A DNA stretch of 64,000 nucleotides from Rhynchonema sp. JSB1_4 (GCA_030248065.1 JASAMV010005820.1:1-64000), one strand, 5' to 3'; positions 1 to 13,700 are shown, counted from the first letter of the stretch. Notes: a model not told the origin generated them from the letters alone. Translations and numbers: made by a program.

Positions 1-274
1 GAGGTACTATGTTGCAATGAGAATTCGGTGTTTTTGTTTTTATCGGCAGACGCGTATTCTGAGATTCCGCAATCCGCCCCGCAGTACATATTCCGCACGT
101 CGGAGCCGTACGCTCTTTGTAGTGAGATGACACGATCGGAACCACGCATTTTCGGTTCTGAATCTTTACCACAAAGAATGGTGATTGAAGGCAGATTGGG
201 ACCAAACTATCGATAAAAAATATCCGCTATAAAGAGGACTGATGTAAATCCCATCATCATTTACTTTTCCTTAG

Positions 275-1482
275 TTGCGAGCGTTATCGGTCTGTACGCG
301 AGCAAGAACGTAGCACACGTACTGGCCAATTACAAGGGAATGGCGATGGATCAGGCTGCACTCGCGTCGGTCGAAATCAAGATATCGGATATTCCCGAAG
401 GTTGCTACATTTTGATATTTTAGTCGCGATCAAACTTGGTGGTTGGTGATCGGATAGGATTTGCATTGAGCCGAACTGGTCACGTGACTGGTTCCTTTTT
501 GGAGGTTAATTGGCCAGAGGTGTTCGCACCGACGAGGCCTGGCACCTCGCCCGTCTGTGAAAACAGGCCGAAGCAGGTAAAACTCACCACTGTTACATTG
601 TTGTATTGATGTTTGAGATTTGACGCTGCCCACCAGTATATCTTGTAATATGACAAATGAAGAAAGGCACGTGGCCACACTCGATCTCCAACTAAGTCTT
701 TTTGAATTCTTTTCGCTCAGGTCTCAATATTTGACGTAGGCATAGACAGGACTCCAAATTAATTTTTTCAATAATTTGCTAAATACGACGGTTACACAAT
801 GCTCTCGCATCCCTTTTGGTTTTGCGAGACACTATTGCGTTATTACACGTCCAGGTAAACCACAATAAAATTAAAGCAAATCCTTTTTGAACAGGTGTGA
901 CCCGAACGTATTCGTGGCGAGGCAAGCCAGTGTTTGTGCGACATCGTACGCAAGAGGAGATCGATCGGGAAGCAGCCGTGAATCTGGCTGAACTGCGCGA
1001 TCCCGAACACGATCTCGATCGTGTCAAGGACCCGAAATGGGTGGTCACGTTGGGCGTGTGCACGCATCTCGGATGTGTACCGATTTGTGAGTGCTCATTT
1101 GTTTGTGCGCGGCGTTTCGATTGAAATGGTTTATGAAAAGCAAGCCATGAGCCCGCCCCACCGCGTCACAGGCACCACGAATGGTATTAGGCAACATGTC
1201 CGGAGCTGTATCTTAAGATTCACCATTTTAGACAATATGAAGGCTGTGCGTGGGTATCGCAACCGGGTCGGTGTCGCACATGATTCACCTTTTATTTCAA
1301 TTAATAACCACAACAAATTTATGATTTCAGCAAACAAAGGTGATTACAAAGGCTACTACTGCCCGTGTCACGGATCGCATTACGATACCGGTGGTCGTAT
1401 TCGCAAAGGTCCGGCGCCGCTGAATCTAGAAGTTCCTTATTATGAATTCAAAGGCGATGAATGGCTGATCGTAGGTCAATAG
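275..1482 (+). CDS. isp-1: Rieske iron-sulfur subunit of mitochondrial complex III, 5' partial
   Basis: This is the [2Fe-2S] subunit of the cytochrome bc1 complex, which passes electrons from ubiquinol to cytochrome c1 at the inner mitochondrial membrane. Three exons are visible: 275-400, 895-1086 and 1331-1482, all with GT-AG borders and matching phases. The first gives [16 protein letters not shown], the end of the membrane helix, then KISDIPEG. The second gives [16 protein letters not shown] and the first cluster motif CTHLGC. The third gives the second cluster motif CPCHGSHYD and ends in WLIVGQ. All four Cys/His ligand positions and the two disulfide cysteines are present. About 155 residues are covered. 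The transit peptide and N-terminal region, roughly 100 residues, were not found at 1-274 and are probably upstream of the window. No convincing exon precedes 275. Identity is very secure from the motifs. Confidence 0.95.
401..894 (+). other. Rieske intron with a degraded repeat
   Basis: The intron contains GATCAAACTTGGTGG near 427, a version of the terminal repeat that bounds elements at 4.2 kb and 42.5-45.6 kb. No coding potential was seen. Confidence 0.5.
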
Positions 1483-2317
1483 CATTATGTTGCCAAGCCA
1501 TCGAGCATATAAATTATCGAATATCGACGTGGAGCTCTACCTAAGATTGAATTTCATTATCTGATTGAATTCGGTATCGTAGTTGTTTGTTGCTCACTAC
1601 TATGGTTCGAACGGGAACGCAAGTTCGGGTTCAGGACAACCCATAAACCTTCGGGATCGGGACTGGCTGGCCAAAAGTTCGGGATCGGGATCAGAGCAAA
1701 CATTTTTGATCATGTAAAAATGGAGAGTTTGCGGCAGGTTTGTATTTCATCACTGGATTCAGTTGAAATACCTTTGGGGAAGAAGTTAATGTGAAAAGAA
1801 ACGGTTTTGAGTAAAAACATGCAATCTGATTTAAAAAACTACTCTGAGTGCAAAAGAACGAGAAAAATTGTGCGGGTGATGAAAGAGTTCTGATCCCGAA
1901 AAGTTTCGGGATCGATATTAGAGTTCGCGATCTAGGCTCTGATCGGGAATTATTTTGAAATTATCCAAAAACTCTTCGGGATCCCGAACTTTGGGATTGG
2001 AAGCCCGTTTGAACTCTCACTACCAATCGAACTCTCAACCTGCAATTTAAGAATAACCGTAGTTTTTTGTTATCGTTTTCAGTTAAATCTGTTTCTATCG
2101 ATGCGTAACAATTCTGTTGTGCATACTGTAGGTCAAATACGCTCCTCCCACTTGTACATTTTTGTGTGACTGCGTGAATAAAATCTTTACGTGGAGATAT
2201 TGTCGACATTTTCTTCACTTCAAGATTTGTTACAATATCTAAACCTGGTTCGAGTATCCAGGCTACTTTTTTGCGTGTGATTCTAGTTGTGCATCAATAT
2301 ATTTTCTCTGTCTTCAG
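1483..2317. repeat. Intergenic stretch with degenerate TTCGGGATC repeats
   Basis: The block 1610-2010 carries many diverged copies of TTCGGGATCGG in both orientations, for example near 1650, 1675, 1900 and 1975. It looks like an old repeat or transposon remnant. No exon was recognised. The sequence just before 2318 (a pyrimidine tract ending TCTTCAG) looks like a splice acceptor placed directly before the next start codon, which would fit a 5'UTR intron or spliced leader addition. Confidence 0.5.
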
Positions 2318-4127
2318 ATGACCATGAACAAGAACTGGGAGCTCTTCAAGGTGCCGTTGGGCTTTGTCAGGGTGCTCGAAATTGTGAGTTTTCGTCGTTC
2401 TTTGCAGAAAGTTTCGCTAATTTCTCCCAAAACACTCGTTTTTTTAGCCGTTTATCCTGCTTGCCTGTCTACCGGTGTCGCGTTTCGAGTCTCACATCAC
2501 CTATCACTCACATTGCAATGCTACCGAACAATCAGTCACTTTTGCTTATCCGTTTCGGTTGGTTGCGTATTTCGATTTGAGGATTGTCAGATTTTGAGAT
2601 ACTCGGTAGCTTATAATCCTGTAAAGTGAACCGCACCGCACTCACTGTCGACGTGCTGTGTTCATGGCACGAAAGCCATATGGCCGACCCGACCCGGTCA
2701 CCAACCAGGTCGGGGTTGTTTTGGGTCACGCGATGACAATCTAGTGCATTTGCTCTGAGAATGACCTGGTGCATCGCATGGCCTGCGTCGGAACGGGCAA
2801 CTAAAACCGTTATTGCTACACAATTCACATAGCCCGACATACTGATGTCAGCCAGTCGTCTCAAACCAATCCCTCCACCCCATGTGACCAGGTTCTCGGA
2901 CGTGCTCGTGTCATCCAACAGCTGCGACGTGTCGGGTCACGCTGGCGCGCACGCGCTGTTCGTCGCTGGCGAGTCGTTCGCGTTTTCGGCCTCGTTCTTC
3001 GTCACCGTCGGCTATCTGTCGTTGATGCTCGTCACGATTGCCATCATTGTGTATTTGTTCATGTGGCACAACTATGAACAATTGTCATTCTATGCTGCTG
3101 CGGTTAGGGTTTTATCACATTCTTTGTCATTGGACTAGACAACGATCCCATAATCTTAGTTGGACAGTTGCTTGCTAAATGTTCCGGTTATCAAACTTGG
3201 TCATCGGGTTGACATGTCTCGATCATGTGACTTCTAAGGAAGCATGCTCTGGTCACACAGCGAAGATATCGCCCCGGATCAATATTGAACGCAGCGACCA
3301 CAACTGCGTTTAGACGAGGACTTATCTTCTCCGTTTGTCGCAGCCCAACCGCAGTCGGTGCCTTCAATGTTGCTGCGGTCCATAGTCTTACGCGCTCAAA
3401 TTGCAGGATTTCTGTGCCACCACCCTATTTGCCGCGTTGTGGCTGTTGAGTGCTGTTGGCTGGGCTTTCTCTCTGTCGGAAGTGAAGAAACACATGGAAA
3501 CAGAGTTCGTGTACCAACATCTGGCTCGAGCCGACGCGGCGTGTCTGGAACGGAAATGTGCAACCGGTGTCGACGATACATTGTGTCAGAAACAGACGTC
3601 GTGCGTCATACACGATGATATTGGGTTCGCGGGACTCAATATTTCTGTGGTTAGTATTCTACCTGTCGGTTCGAGTATGCTCGTTTGATAAATTCCAAAA
3701 ACTGTAGAGCCGGTGGTCGTATTGTGAGACGTCACTCTTGGTCACAGTCGCTTTTGTGCTAATACTTTCTGCTGTTGGAAACGTGAGAAAGTGCAGTCCT
3801 TGGTCAATCAGTAATGCCAGCATAGTGGAACCCCCCTCGCTTACGTGTAACCAGTGATTCAGCCTAAGTCGGTATTTGGGCAAAAAAAGGTTGGCCAAGA
3901 ACAAACAACCTACCCATCCACCACCAGCACTTGCATTGCAGCTGTCCGGTCTAGCGTGTGTGCTGTTGTTCATCGGCAACATGTGGTTTGTGCTCAAGGA
4001 GACCGCCTGGTATCAGCACAATCGTCGCGCGCATCACAGCGCTGCACCCAATGGGGCACATGTCATGTCGAGTCCGCCTGGCGATGATCTGGACCAGTTG
4101 GAATTCGACGATTCCATTTATGATTGA
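2318..4127 (+). CDS. Synaptophysin-like MARVEL-domain vesicle membrane protein, copy 1
   Basis: This is a four-helix protein of the synaptophysin/synaptogyrin group, expected in small transport or synaptic vesicles. Exons are 2318-2383, 2448-2557, 2856-3102, 3407-3649 and 3942-4127, giving 283 residues. The start FKVPLGFVRVLE matches the family signature before helix 1. FAYPFR closes the first luminal loop. Helix 2 lies around residues 105-129, helix 3 around 142-164, and helix 4 is LSGLACVLLFIGNMWFVL followed by KETAWY, all in the family order. The second luminal loop (about 165-222) carries three cysteines and ends GLNISV, as in vertebrate synaptophysin. The cytoplasmic tail is short and acidic (DDLDQLEFDDSIYD). 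Intron phases are 0, 2, 0, 0. The acceptor at 2855 was chosen because it keeps phase. A second copy follows downstream. It is less similar to synaptogyrin because of the PLGFVRVLE motif. Confidence 0.88.
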
Positions 4128-5903
4128 ATCGTTTTCAGGCATACAAAACAACGAACTTGCTTGATATTTAGTGTGATCAAACTTGGTGATGAGACCTGCA
4201 ATCGAATCGTCACATGACTTTTTTTGAATTGAACATGCTTTGAGATTTACTGATGCTCGTAATTTTGAGCAGCGTAACAGTTGTTTATATTCTTACTCTG
4301 GTTGATATCGCGTGCATCAGTAAATTTTGAAATGATCTTGATCAAAGTCAGATCCGATTTCGATCTCCAAGTTTGATATCGGGTATTATGTTATGTGCTG
4401 TTTTGGTATCTTTCAACGATTTCCGGCCGATTGGGCTTGTGCAACTCGCAACGTGGGATATGTCTGATGATGCCTGAATGTAAGAGGGGTATATGCCGAG
4501 ATCCCCTCGCGCGTGTTCTTGTTGTCACGGTCATTGTGCTTTCTTGCTTTAATAGACGGTATGATGTCAAATCATCTTTTTTACAGTTACCGTGAAAACC
4601 TAAAAAGCAAGGGAGCAGCTCTGTTCTTTTCATTCAGTCAATTTCAAAAAAAAATAATTTCACCGTTCGTCGTTCATCAAGATCGTTCCAAGTCCGGTGT
4701 TATTTTCGATCGATATTCCGACGGCTCTATTTAGGTTTTTGCGGTAAGCAGCCGACGTTCTGGCAGTGCAGCAGCATGACTAAAGTGTTAGTGACAACTG
4801 TTTTCGTGGGACTTTTTTGAAGCTACCTATACTCATTTTCTATCGCTCATTTATCTCAATTCTACTTCGTGTTGCTAGTCCGTTTTGTCGTTGTGTTCTC
4901 AATCAACATAGATTCTCGAAACATTTTGAACAAAGCTTGTTTTGCACAATGCTTCGTCATTTCATCTCAAAAACCGTTCAAACGCGCTTTACTATGACAT
5001 TTATTGTATACGCATTTGTGTCCCGTGCTATTTTTACCGGAGCTCAAAGACCCGCACCACTATTTTCGTGCTTCAGTCAAATCAAATCATATATTCCATA
5101 ACGTGCTTATACTGAACTGCGCTATCTTGTGGCTTTTGTGTTCTTGTGCTTGTTTTTGTCGTAAAATCTAATGGTTCGAATGTTTGCGAATTTCAACTTT
5201 GGTAACATAATGCCTTCATGTTGTTATGTTTTCATTATTTTAATTATCCGAAGCTCTATGTAAAGTACCTCTTCGTGCTTCCAAGTTTCACATTCACATT
5301 TCCTTATGTTCATGTTCTCATGCCCAGGCGGTCGAGAGTGCCGTTTATAACCTAAACCCAGTACTTCGTCTGTTTTTTGGACATTTTGCAACTATCAAGA
5401 TATTGTAATTATGGTTTCCAATTGTATTTGTTCCTGTCGACACCGTGTTGCGAGCAGACAAAATTTTATGTGCAAAATTGTGATGTTTATGTGGATAAAA
5501 TGTTACGGTGTGTAATTTGATGGTCACTTATGATTTTGTGGTGTGCCGTGGCTGTTTCATATCAGCTTGATGTACTGTGTTGTGTGCATGATGTCAATAC
5601 CTTGTGGTTGTGGAAATAGACCCTATGTAATCATTTTTACTAATTTTACGTGCTATATGACGTGGGCACGTGTCCTTGATTACCTTTGGAAATTTCTTCA
5701 CCACTGGAAGTCATGTGTATTTTCATGTGTTATGATACCGACAGTTTCACGCCATTTCGTAACGTACATAGTTGTGTGAGTCATCCGTAAATCAGGCGGC
5801 GCGGTGATTGCTTTCATGTTTCTGAGAGAAACAACAATACCCATGGTCACGTTTTCATTTCAGAATTTTCAAGCGAAGTCAGGCATAAATTTAGCAAGGA
5901 AAT
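4128..5903. other. Intergenic, AT-rich, one palindromic repeat
   Basis: A small element at about 4174-4380 is bounded by GATCAAACTTGGTGAT and the inverted ATCTCCAAGTTTGATATC, the same terminal repeat as at 42.5 and 45.6 kb. The rest is AT-rich with no convincing exon. A CAG at about 5863 precedes the leader of the next gene. Confidence 0.55.
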
Positions 5904-8674
5904 ATGGAGCTGGACATGTTCAAAATGCCGTTGGGCATGATCAAAGTGCTTGAACTGGTAAGTGGGCTGGTGTTGATCTTGAGTTTGTCAACATCTTAAT
6001 TAGTTTTTGTTCGTTGTCAGCTGACTTGGTTGTGTTTTCAGCCCATATCGCTGCTTTCGTTCTCCCTGTGTGCCTCGTATTCAACAACGTTTTCATATAT
6101 GGCAAAGCAGACAGCTACGAATGGTACCCATATCGACAATAAAACCTGCCCCCAACAAGAATTCACGTTCGGTTATCCGTACAGGTCAGCATTATATTTG
6201 TTTCCTCAACAGATTTTGAGGAATTCGAGGAACTTATTTGGGCAGGTGAACCCTGGGTAATCTGATACAGCGGTCTATTTCTAGAAAATTGAGTTAATAC
6301 CAATATTGACGGTAAACAGTCCGAATTCTCATTTTCAGGCTGAAAGAGATTCAATTCAGCAACGATTCATGCGCTACGAAGCCATTACTGAATGAAACAT
6401 TACCGTACGGCTACGATATGGCTACATCGTCACAGTTCTTCGTGTTCATTTGTGTGTTGTGCATGTTGTGGAGCATGTGGTGGACGTGGGTCTACGTGTT
6501 CAGACATGACAACTATGAGACGAACAAAATGTATCCGAAAGTGGTTGGTTGCGACTGTGTTGGTCATATTGCGCTAACGGGCCATGTCGTCGGTATCAGT
6601 AAAAATAAGACCAAGCCCCAACCAAAGACCAACCCCCTTTTTGTGTGCAGCGTGTAGCTGGCAAACTATTCTAAACATTCACCAAAAATTTTGTCTCAAA
6701 ACGCTATGTACATTGAGTTACAGCATGTTGAAAACACCTGCTAGTTCCGGTTGAGGGTTGGTCTAGTTTCTTATTTTTGAAAAAGAAAACCAAGTTGGTT
6801 GGCGGAGGAATTTTCGCGGACAAAAAAGACCAAGCCCCATAGCACGCAACCCAGCAACACGAACACAAAAGATAATTGCTTCAGCTTCAGCACATGAGTT
6901 GTTGCATAATACCCCAGCTGTGTGTGTGTTGTATTAGGGACTTTGCGCTCTCTCGGTGAGTGCGTCGCTGCTGGCCCGATCATTACGTTTATAATGTATC
7001 GTAAGGCGGCTTGGCTGTCGGCGTCTTTAGCACAGTGGCAAGCATATCTGACTGTGGTTGTGAGAGCCACGAGTTCGAAGCTTCTCACAGACAAGCTTTT
7101 TGATGTTTTTGTTTATGTTTTCAATGTGTAAATATCAATGATTTCAACAAACAGAAACAAACTTTTCACACCCGACGTTTGCTTCAAAATACAATCAGAA
7201 AAACCCGGCCCAAAAAATCGGGCCGGATAGGACCGGGCTGACTTTTTCTGAATCCGGCCATGCCGGACCGAGGTAACCCGGCCCGATTCCCACCTCTGTA
7301 ACAAGCGTTTTGAATGATAATGCTTTTAAGACATTTTAATGAACCCCGTATTAAATCATTTTCCAGCAGGTGAAAAATAAATGGCAGAGAAAATGGGGGT
7401 TGGGCTATTTTTCGGTTTTCAACTGCTCCGCCAAGGGGCTTCGTCTATATTTATTTTTTGTGAACTAAAACCAACCGACAAATAGCTTTGTTTTTACTTG
7501 GATATGATGTTTCAAAGTCTACTTTTGTTTCTATGATGATCAGCATGCTCCCTTACGTAGACATGCCAAGCATCAGCCCACCGAACCAAACCGTGTTGGA
7601 AATGCGGTCAGGCCAACTTCAAATGCTTTTTTCTCGAAAAAGTGGTTTTGGGGGTTGGTCTTATTTTTACTGATACCGACGATGTGCTGCGATCGTCATG
7701 AAAGTGGTTGTTTTTTTTAATCCCATTGGGTCGATTTCCCCAACCATTATTTCAGCAAAATAGTTTTTAACGATATTTTGGTTCTCTATCAACCTCGTAG
7801 TGACAATATAGTCCCAACACATTCCTACATGATGAATACTGCGAGTGACGGAAAATACCGGGTGCCGATCATGTCGTTATGGAGATGGCAGACTGGCCCA
7901 AAACATGCTCAACTAGCTAAATTTGTGCTCTTCTCACATTCAGGACTTCGGTTCAACAGTGATGATGGCGATCGCCCTGTTGTTCGCTGTTGTGCCCTGG
8001 GCATTCGGGGCCGGACGATTGAAGTCGATTACAAATGCTGCTTCGACATTGAAGCAAGTCAACGAGCTCGACGCGGCCTGTCGCAGTGTCGCGAATATGA
8101 CTGCCACGTGTGTACTCACACCGAGTGATTGGACGTATAAAAACAGTGATATATCGGTGGTACGTTGGCGATCTTTGGCTTTCTGTCGCACTTTAGGTAG
8201 TTCTGTATTCTCAAATTCATTCTTCTGCGAACAGATAAAGGTCCGCTGTTTGCTGAACTGGCTGTTGAACTACTGGACATCAAAACCTGGCAAACTTAGC
8301 GATTAGATCTACATTGCTTTAGTCCAGCCCTGTCCTGGTAACTTTCGCTGTTGGAGATTTCGGTCTACATGTCCCACTGATTTCGACAAGCCTAAAAATG
8401 GATCCAGAAGGCTGATGAGCGACTTTTACGCCGCTTGAAATCTGTGACGTTTCTCTTGTACCAATTATAAAAGTCACATTCCATATTTCAGGTGTTGGGC
8501 TTTCTACTGCTGTTGGTTGTGGGTTTCAACGTGTGGCTGACGTGGAAGGAGACCGAATGGTTCAAGAATCGTCAAGCGTTCGGCGGTCAAGATCGACACA
8601 TGGGTGCACCCGGACCACAGTTCGGCGCCACGGCTGGCGCGCGACACCAACAACAGCAGTACAATTTGACCTGA
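5904..8674 (+). CDS. Synaptophysin-like MARVEL-domain vesicle membrane protein, copy 2
   Basis: This is a second synaptophysin-type gene, 1.8 kb downstream of the first on the same strand. Exons are 5904-5957, 6042-6184, 6339-6540, 7944-8159 and 8492-8674, giving 265 residues. The start is FKMPLGMIKVLEL, then a first loop ending FTFGYPYR, helix 2 (SSQFFVFICVLCMLWSMWW), helix 3 from DFGSTVMMAIALLFAVVPW, and helix 4 VLGFLLLLVVGFNVWLTW followed by KETEWF. Intron phases 0, 2, 0, 0 match copy 1 exactly, which supports origin by tandem duplication. The first loop has NGT and NKT glycosylation sequons and is longer than in copy 1. The tail is rich in Gln and Gly, not acidic. The donor of exon 3 could be 6540 or 6543. 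The 1.4-kb third intron holds a transposon-like inverted repeat. Confidence 0.87.
6589..7680. mobile_element. Inverted-repeat element in intron 3 of synaptophysin-like copy 2
   Basis: The left end GTCGGTATCAGTAAAAATAA is mirrored at 7661-7680, followed on both sides by GACCAA...CCCAACC. The interior includes a CG-rich patch at 7200-7300 (ACCCGGCCC and its inverse). It also has GATTCCCACCTCTG near 7290, which resembles a hAT-type terminus. No transposase was seen. Confidence 0.6.
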
Positions 8675-10772
8675 GAATGTGCGCATGTGTTGGATGTATG
8701 TGGTATGTGCGCCGTATCGAGTTTGAAGGCAACCAGGACACATTTGCTTTGGGTCACGGCCTTCTTTCGTTTCATTTGACCAGCGTAAGAATTGTTTCTC
8801 TGAACATAATGCTACGCTGGTCAAAAGTAGTGCTGCAAGTCTAACGCACTACGCACTCGTGGTCCCTGCCTTCATTTTGATACGGCACTGAAAGGCTTTG
8901 ATTTTCTTGATATCAAACTGATTTTAAGAAAGCTGCAGGAAAATCAAACCTTTACGTTATCGATTCATCTATGTCACCCTATCTCTACCACCACGGCTTC
9001 TTGTGTTTTAATCCAGATGTTCTATTTTGATGGTCGGATACATTTTTATTGTCTTGTTGTGCATGTACACAGTGCTTTAGCAACTATTCACTTCGTGCTC
9101 TTTCTTATGTGCAACGGTTGTATGGTATCGATTCAGTTTATTGCTACTTTTAGCGTTTTCTTGCTTTGTTTATCGAACTTGTGCTTATTCTTATGTTACA
9201 CAAGACAACCCCCATATAAAACACAGTCAGCTATTGTACACAGATAGAAGGACTTTCATCAGAACCATTCATTTTCTCTTGCTTTATGCTCGTATGCTCG
9301 TTGTTTTGTCTTCGTCTCTACTCCCACATAGGCCCAAATTCTCGAAAGCGTCACCCGGGGTGGTTGCGCCCCCAAATACGATAATGACAACTTTTAGCTG
9401 GCTGACCTCAATTTGTTGCGTGCTTATGCGAACAGCGGTGTTGTTCAACGGTGTTTCGAGAATATGGGCCATAGAGTTCTTCTGATGATAAGGTCACTTT
9501 GCTCAGTTGAATTGATAAGTTCGACGTAGCAGGCCTGTGCTCTGAGGGATGGCGGATGTTTTTTACCGAAACTCAGGTCAATGTCTGTTGAGTCTAGGTC
9601 TAATTGATATGCAACCATAACGTGGTGTGGCTGTTGTTGTCTGTGGGTGCTGTCCAACGAAAACGAGGGGTTGCTTTTTATAATTTCAGGATTTTCTCTA
9701 CTGTAACCTAGTATGGCTGTAACTTAGGTAGCGTATTCAAGGGCCTATCAAAAAGGCGAACATTCGCACTTGCTTCTGGTGAACGCTTCACAATGCAAGC
9801 CAGCATGTGGTGTTGAAGCCAGGTTGACGCGCAAGCGCGCATGCATTGTGCGATCGACCTGAAAGTGTATTTTTTTGTTATCGAACTTGCCGTTGTATCA
9901 TATTTGCATTGATGTTGTGTTGTTTTTTAGTTTACTCTATGCTTGGTTTTATTTAAAAGGTGATTTATTCATCACATACAGTGTGATGTTTCTCTTATTT
10001 CTATTGCCTTCAACCACTGGCTGTTGCCTTGTTGCCCTTGTTGTGTCAGGCATGTATTGCATATTTATCGGGTTGCTATGCTAGGCGAAATAATCATGTC
10101 ACATTTATCGATCATAATAAAACGGTGCGCGTTTGGTCACACTGTTATTGTGACGGTAACCCTTCCGAAATTCTGTGCTTTTCTCTGTTTGCAACTATTC
10201 CCCAAAACCAACGCCGGCTTAACGGCCCAGTACTGCGTGAAATCTATGTAATAAAATTTGTGGAAGACTACGACTCCGTTAAACATGTTAACGCAAGCGT
10301 AACTCATTGATTTGCAACTTGATCATTTCACACTTTACACCGGGTCCATACATGAAAATTTCAGATGTGACGCCTCCCTCTTTACTTGTTTTCGATCGCA
10401 CACCGGAAAACAACTGATACAGCAAACAGCGAAAACCATTTCGTTATTGATAAGACCTCGTCCCATGTTTGCCAGAAAACTATTTCCAGCTACCTTTTTA
10501 TGCTTTTGTATCCCCACATCGGGCGGGACTGATAAGCCAGCGTATACCTCGTGAGAGCCCCTGCCTTAGCAATGTCCGCAATTGATAGTTTTATTGCTGA
10601 ATGCACTGTTTATTGCCTTTTATCTTTTGTACATAATGTTCCATAAAGCCAAATGTTGAGATACCCAAACCGGCAAACCAGGGTCAAATTGACTATTTTT
10701 TGGTGAAGCCTTTCAGCGACATATGTAGTCGCCTGGGTTTTCTGCGATACTACCTGTATGCATTGACACAAT
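8675..10772. other. Intergenic, no gene recognised
   Basis: About 2.1 kb, AT-rich, with only short open frames and no splice-consistent coding segment. Nothing can be assigned. Confidence 0.5.
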
Positions 10773-13700
10773 ATGGATACCAATCGCAAGAAAAATCTGT
10801 TGTGCAAAATCAAAGAGCATTGTGCACCTAACAAAATGCTTGGGAATTTGTGGCTGTTTCCGGTGGCCACATTCACGGTGGTTGTCACAGGAGTGACTGT
10901 GACGTCTGTTTTGCTCATTACTTTGATGTTTCATTTCGATATTTGCTATTTTGTTGATAATTTTTGTTGTAATTAAAAATTAAGTAATACATCGTTTGTT
11001 GTTCAACACCTTTACCTTACTACACTTGACAGGTACACGTTAGCCGTGGTGAACAACCATGTTGACCCGTTTCTACCTTACATCAGCGATGCCGGCTCAT
11101 TGCCGCCCGAAAGCTGCATTTATGGACTGTTCTTCAATGTGGCTGCATTGCTGTGTTAGTTGTCCGAAAGCGGAGCATGACTGATGCACCTCATGGTTGC
11201 CAACAGGATCAAATAGTGACCAGGAGGGGTTCAACCGTTTCGTCCCGTTCTCACAGACGGGCGGTGAATCAGGACATCGTCATTTCGAACGCGGTGAGAA
11301 CGGAGAAATGTCAATAGTTCGACCGATATTTGGTTCTAACAATGATGAAAAAAGCCCAGTCATCTTCAGTGTCAATCTGTGTGTACATACGGCATCGTCA
11401 GATTGTCGAGTATTACGGTAATCGACTAGCGATACGTGGCGAGTACTGGCGTCTCGTCAGCACCGTCTTACTGTACATCGGGTGGATATCGGCCTTTGGT
11501 GTTGGATTGGTCGCTAATTTTGAGGTCAGCGTTTAGAATTTTGGGCACAAGTTCTCGACTGAGCTGAGGCTCTTGTTGACCTTGACTTCGATGTTTCACG
11601 ATGACTTTAGATGTTCGTTTTCAACGTCTAATCCCAATTCAACGTCTAATCCCACTCCGCGCCCACTTTGCCTCAAAGCAAAACTGGCCCGCCGGTGTTT
11701 AGGACACACCGCACGGGCGCATCCTGGGGATCTTGGACTTAGGCCTAGTTTTAGGCTTGGGCTCCAGCCTGAGTCAAATGAAACATAATAGAAACTACGA
11801 GGTTTTCGCTGACTGCGAGCTGCTGTTTACTGCTGCATCCAAATGGGATGGGACCAGACCCATTTTGAAATATCACCATCATTTAAAAAACGAGTGCTAA
11901 CGTAGCCAATGTTTCAGGCCACCAACTCCATTCCCATCCACTACATGGGTGTGTTTCTATCGTGCGTATTCGGCATCGTGTATTGTTGGGGTCAGACGTT
12001 CTTCAGTTATCGAATGAAACCCTACATGATACGAACACCCATTATTCATCTCAGATTGTTGCTCTGTATCATCGGGACAGCATTCTTCATAATCAGTAAG
12101 CGTGCACTTTTGAAATTTTTCAGCTTTATTCAAGATTGGTTTTTACAATATATTTTCTTCACAGTGATCAGCTGCGGATATCACGACAAACCACCGGTGC
12201 AGATACTTATGGTCGACTTTAACGAAACTGTCACACAAACGATTGAGCCTCCGACCACAATTATATCAATTGGACATTGGCCTTCGGAAGCAGAGGTGCA
12301 TAACTTGTTTTTTATTCAACTCTCTTTTTATTTTACATTTTATTTGCCATGATACACGGCGTCTTCGAAGTCAATAATAAGATATAAGGTCAATAGTGAG
12401 CACCACAGACGAGCATCACACAAAGATGCAGAAAAGTGAATCACTAGTGGAAATACGTGTTTAAATTTTCAAAATCATCTAAATATGAAATGCGTAGTTG
12501 ATTGAAAACAATGAAACACAAAAACAAACAAATAAGGGCTGGGCGTGTGTGTGATACGTCACAGTTTTATTTTCGTCCAAGAATGTGCTTGCATCAGCTG
12601 ATAAGCAGCCTATGCAACTTGACTTATTCTTGGGAAAATATCATATTGATCAAAACGGCACCAATAAACTGGTCACGAGGAAAATTATGGTCCAAAGCTG
12701 ACCAAATGTCCTTGTTGCACGTGCGGGTTCCTCTCTGTAATACACGACCATGCTCTGCTGCTGTTGTGTAGTCCTGGTTTGACTGCTGCTGGCCACCAGT
12801 GAATCGGCCTGTGGTTCGGCCTGGCCCTCGTCAGAGCTCGTCATATTGGCCATTGCTTTAGGCTCAGGTATCGTGATAGTTTGTGGCAATGCGTCAAATA
12901 GTGACGTACGTTTGGCCTTGGGCGGGATGCAACAGTCCATTTGACAGCACAACTCGGACTCTGTGCACGTGAAGTAGATCAGGCTGAGACGCTGCGTGCC
13001 GTTGTTGATCCAGCTGCAAGGGTGGTGAAACATTTGCGACTCGTACTGAATAATAGGGGTCGCCGAAATTCGTGGCGTTACAAAATTGATTGCCCGATGT
13101 TCAAAGCTTGCAATCTGATCACCAAATTTCATGCCGTATAAGTATCTTCCCATTATCGAGAACACAAGCCAACGGTCCTTGAAACATCGACCAACCGCAC
13201 TCACATATTTGTCAGCGATTCATCAGTCGATTTTATCCTGTACTTGCACAGTCTGCGTCCGTGTGCCGGTGCGTAGGGCGCTATGCTGTTGGCATCGAGC
13301 CAAAAATAACTGCGACCACGGTAGGCCAGATGACTGACGGATGAGCTGAGCAAATGTTTGCCGGCCTGTGGGGAAATTGGGGATGGTTTGCTAAACACTG
13401 ATGAACATCTGATGCACCGATGGTCTTTGAAACACAGCGGAATCGAACACAAACGAGGGTCGGTAACGGTTTACGAGAACCCAAAACCAGCTCATGTTGG
13501 TTTTGGGGTTGTCATGCATGACCATCTGGTGCATTAACACTGACGATCACCTGGTGCACCACTTGCCTGTGAAACAAGACCGAAACGGGCAAGCACCAAC
13601 ATGCCGCACTATTCACATTTGAGCTCTGTCAGTAAATAAACGCCTATCCTATTACCGATTGTTTCATGTATCCGAATGCAGCAACGGCGAGCGCCGCCTT

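Noticed and set aside
1021..1482. Single 153-aa forward frame covering the end of the Rieske gene
   Set aside because: Its middle is intron read-through. The true product uses exons 895-1086 and 1331-1482.
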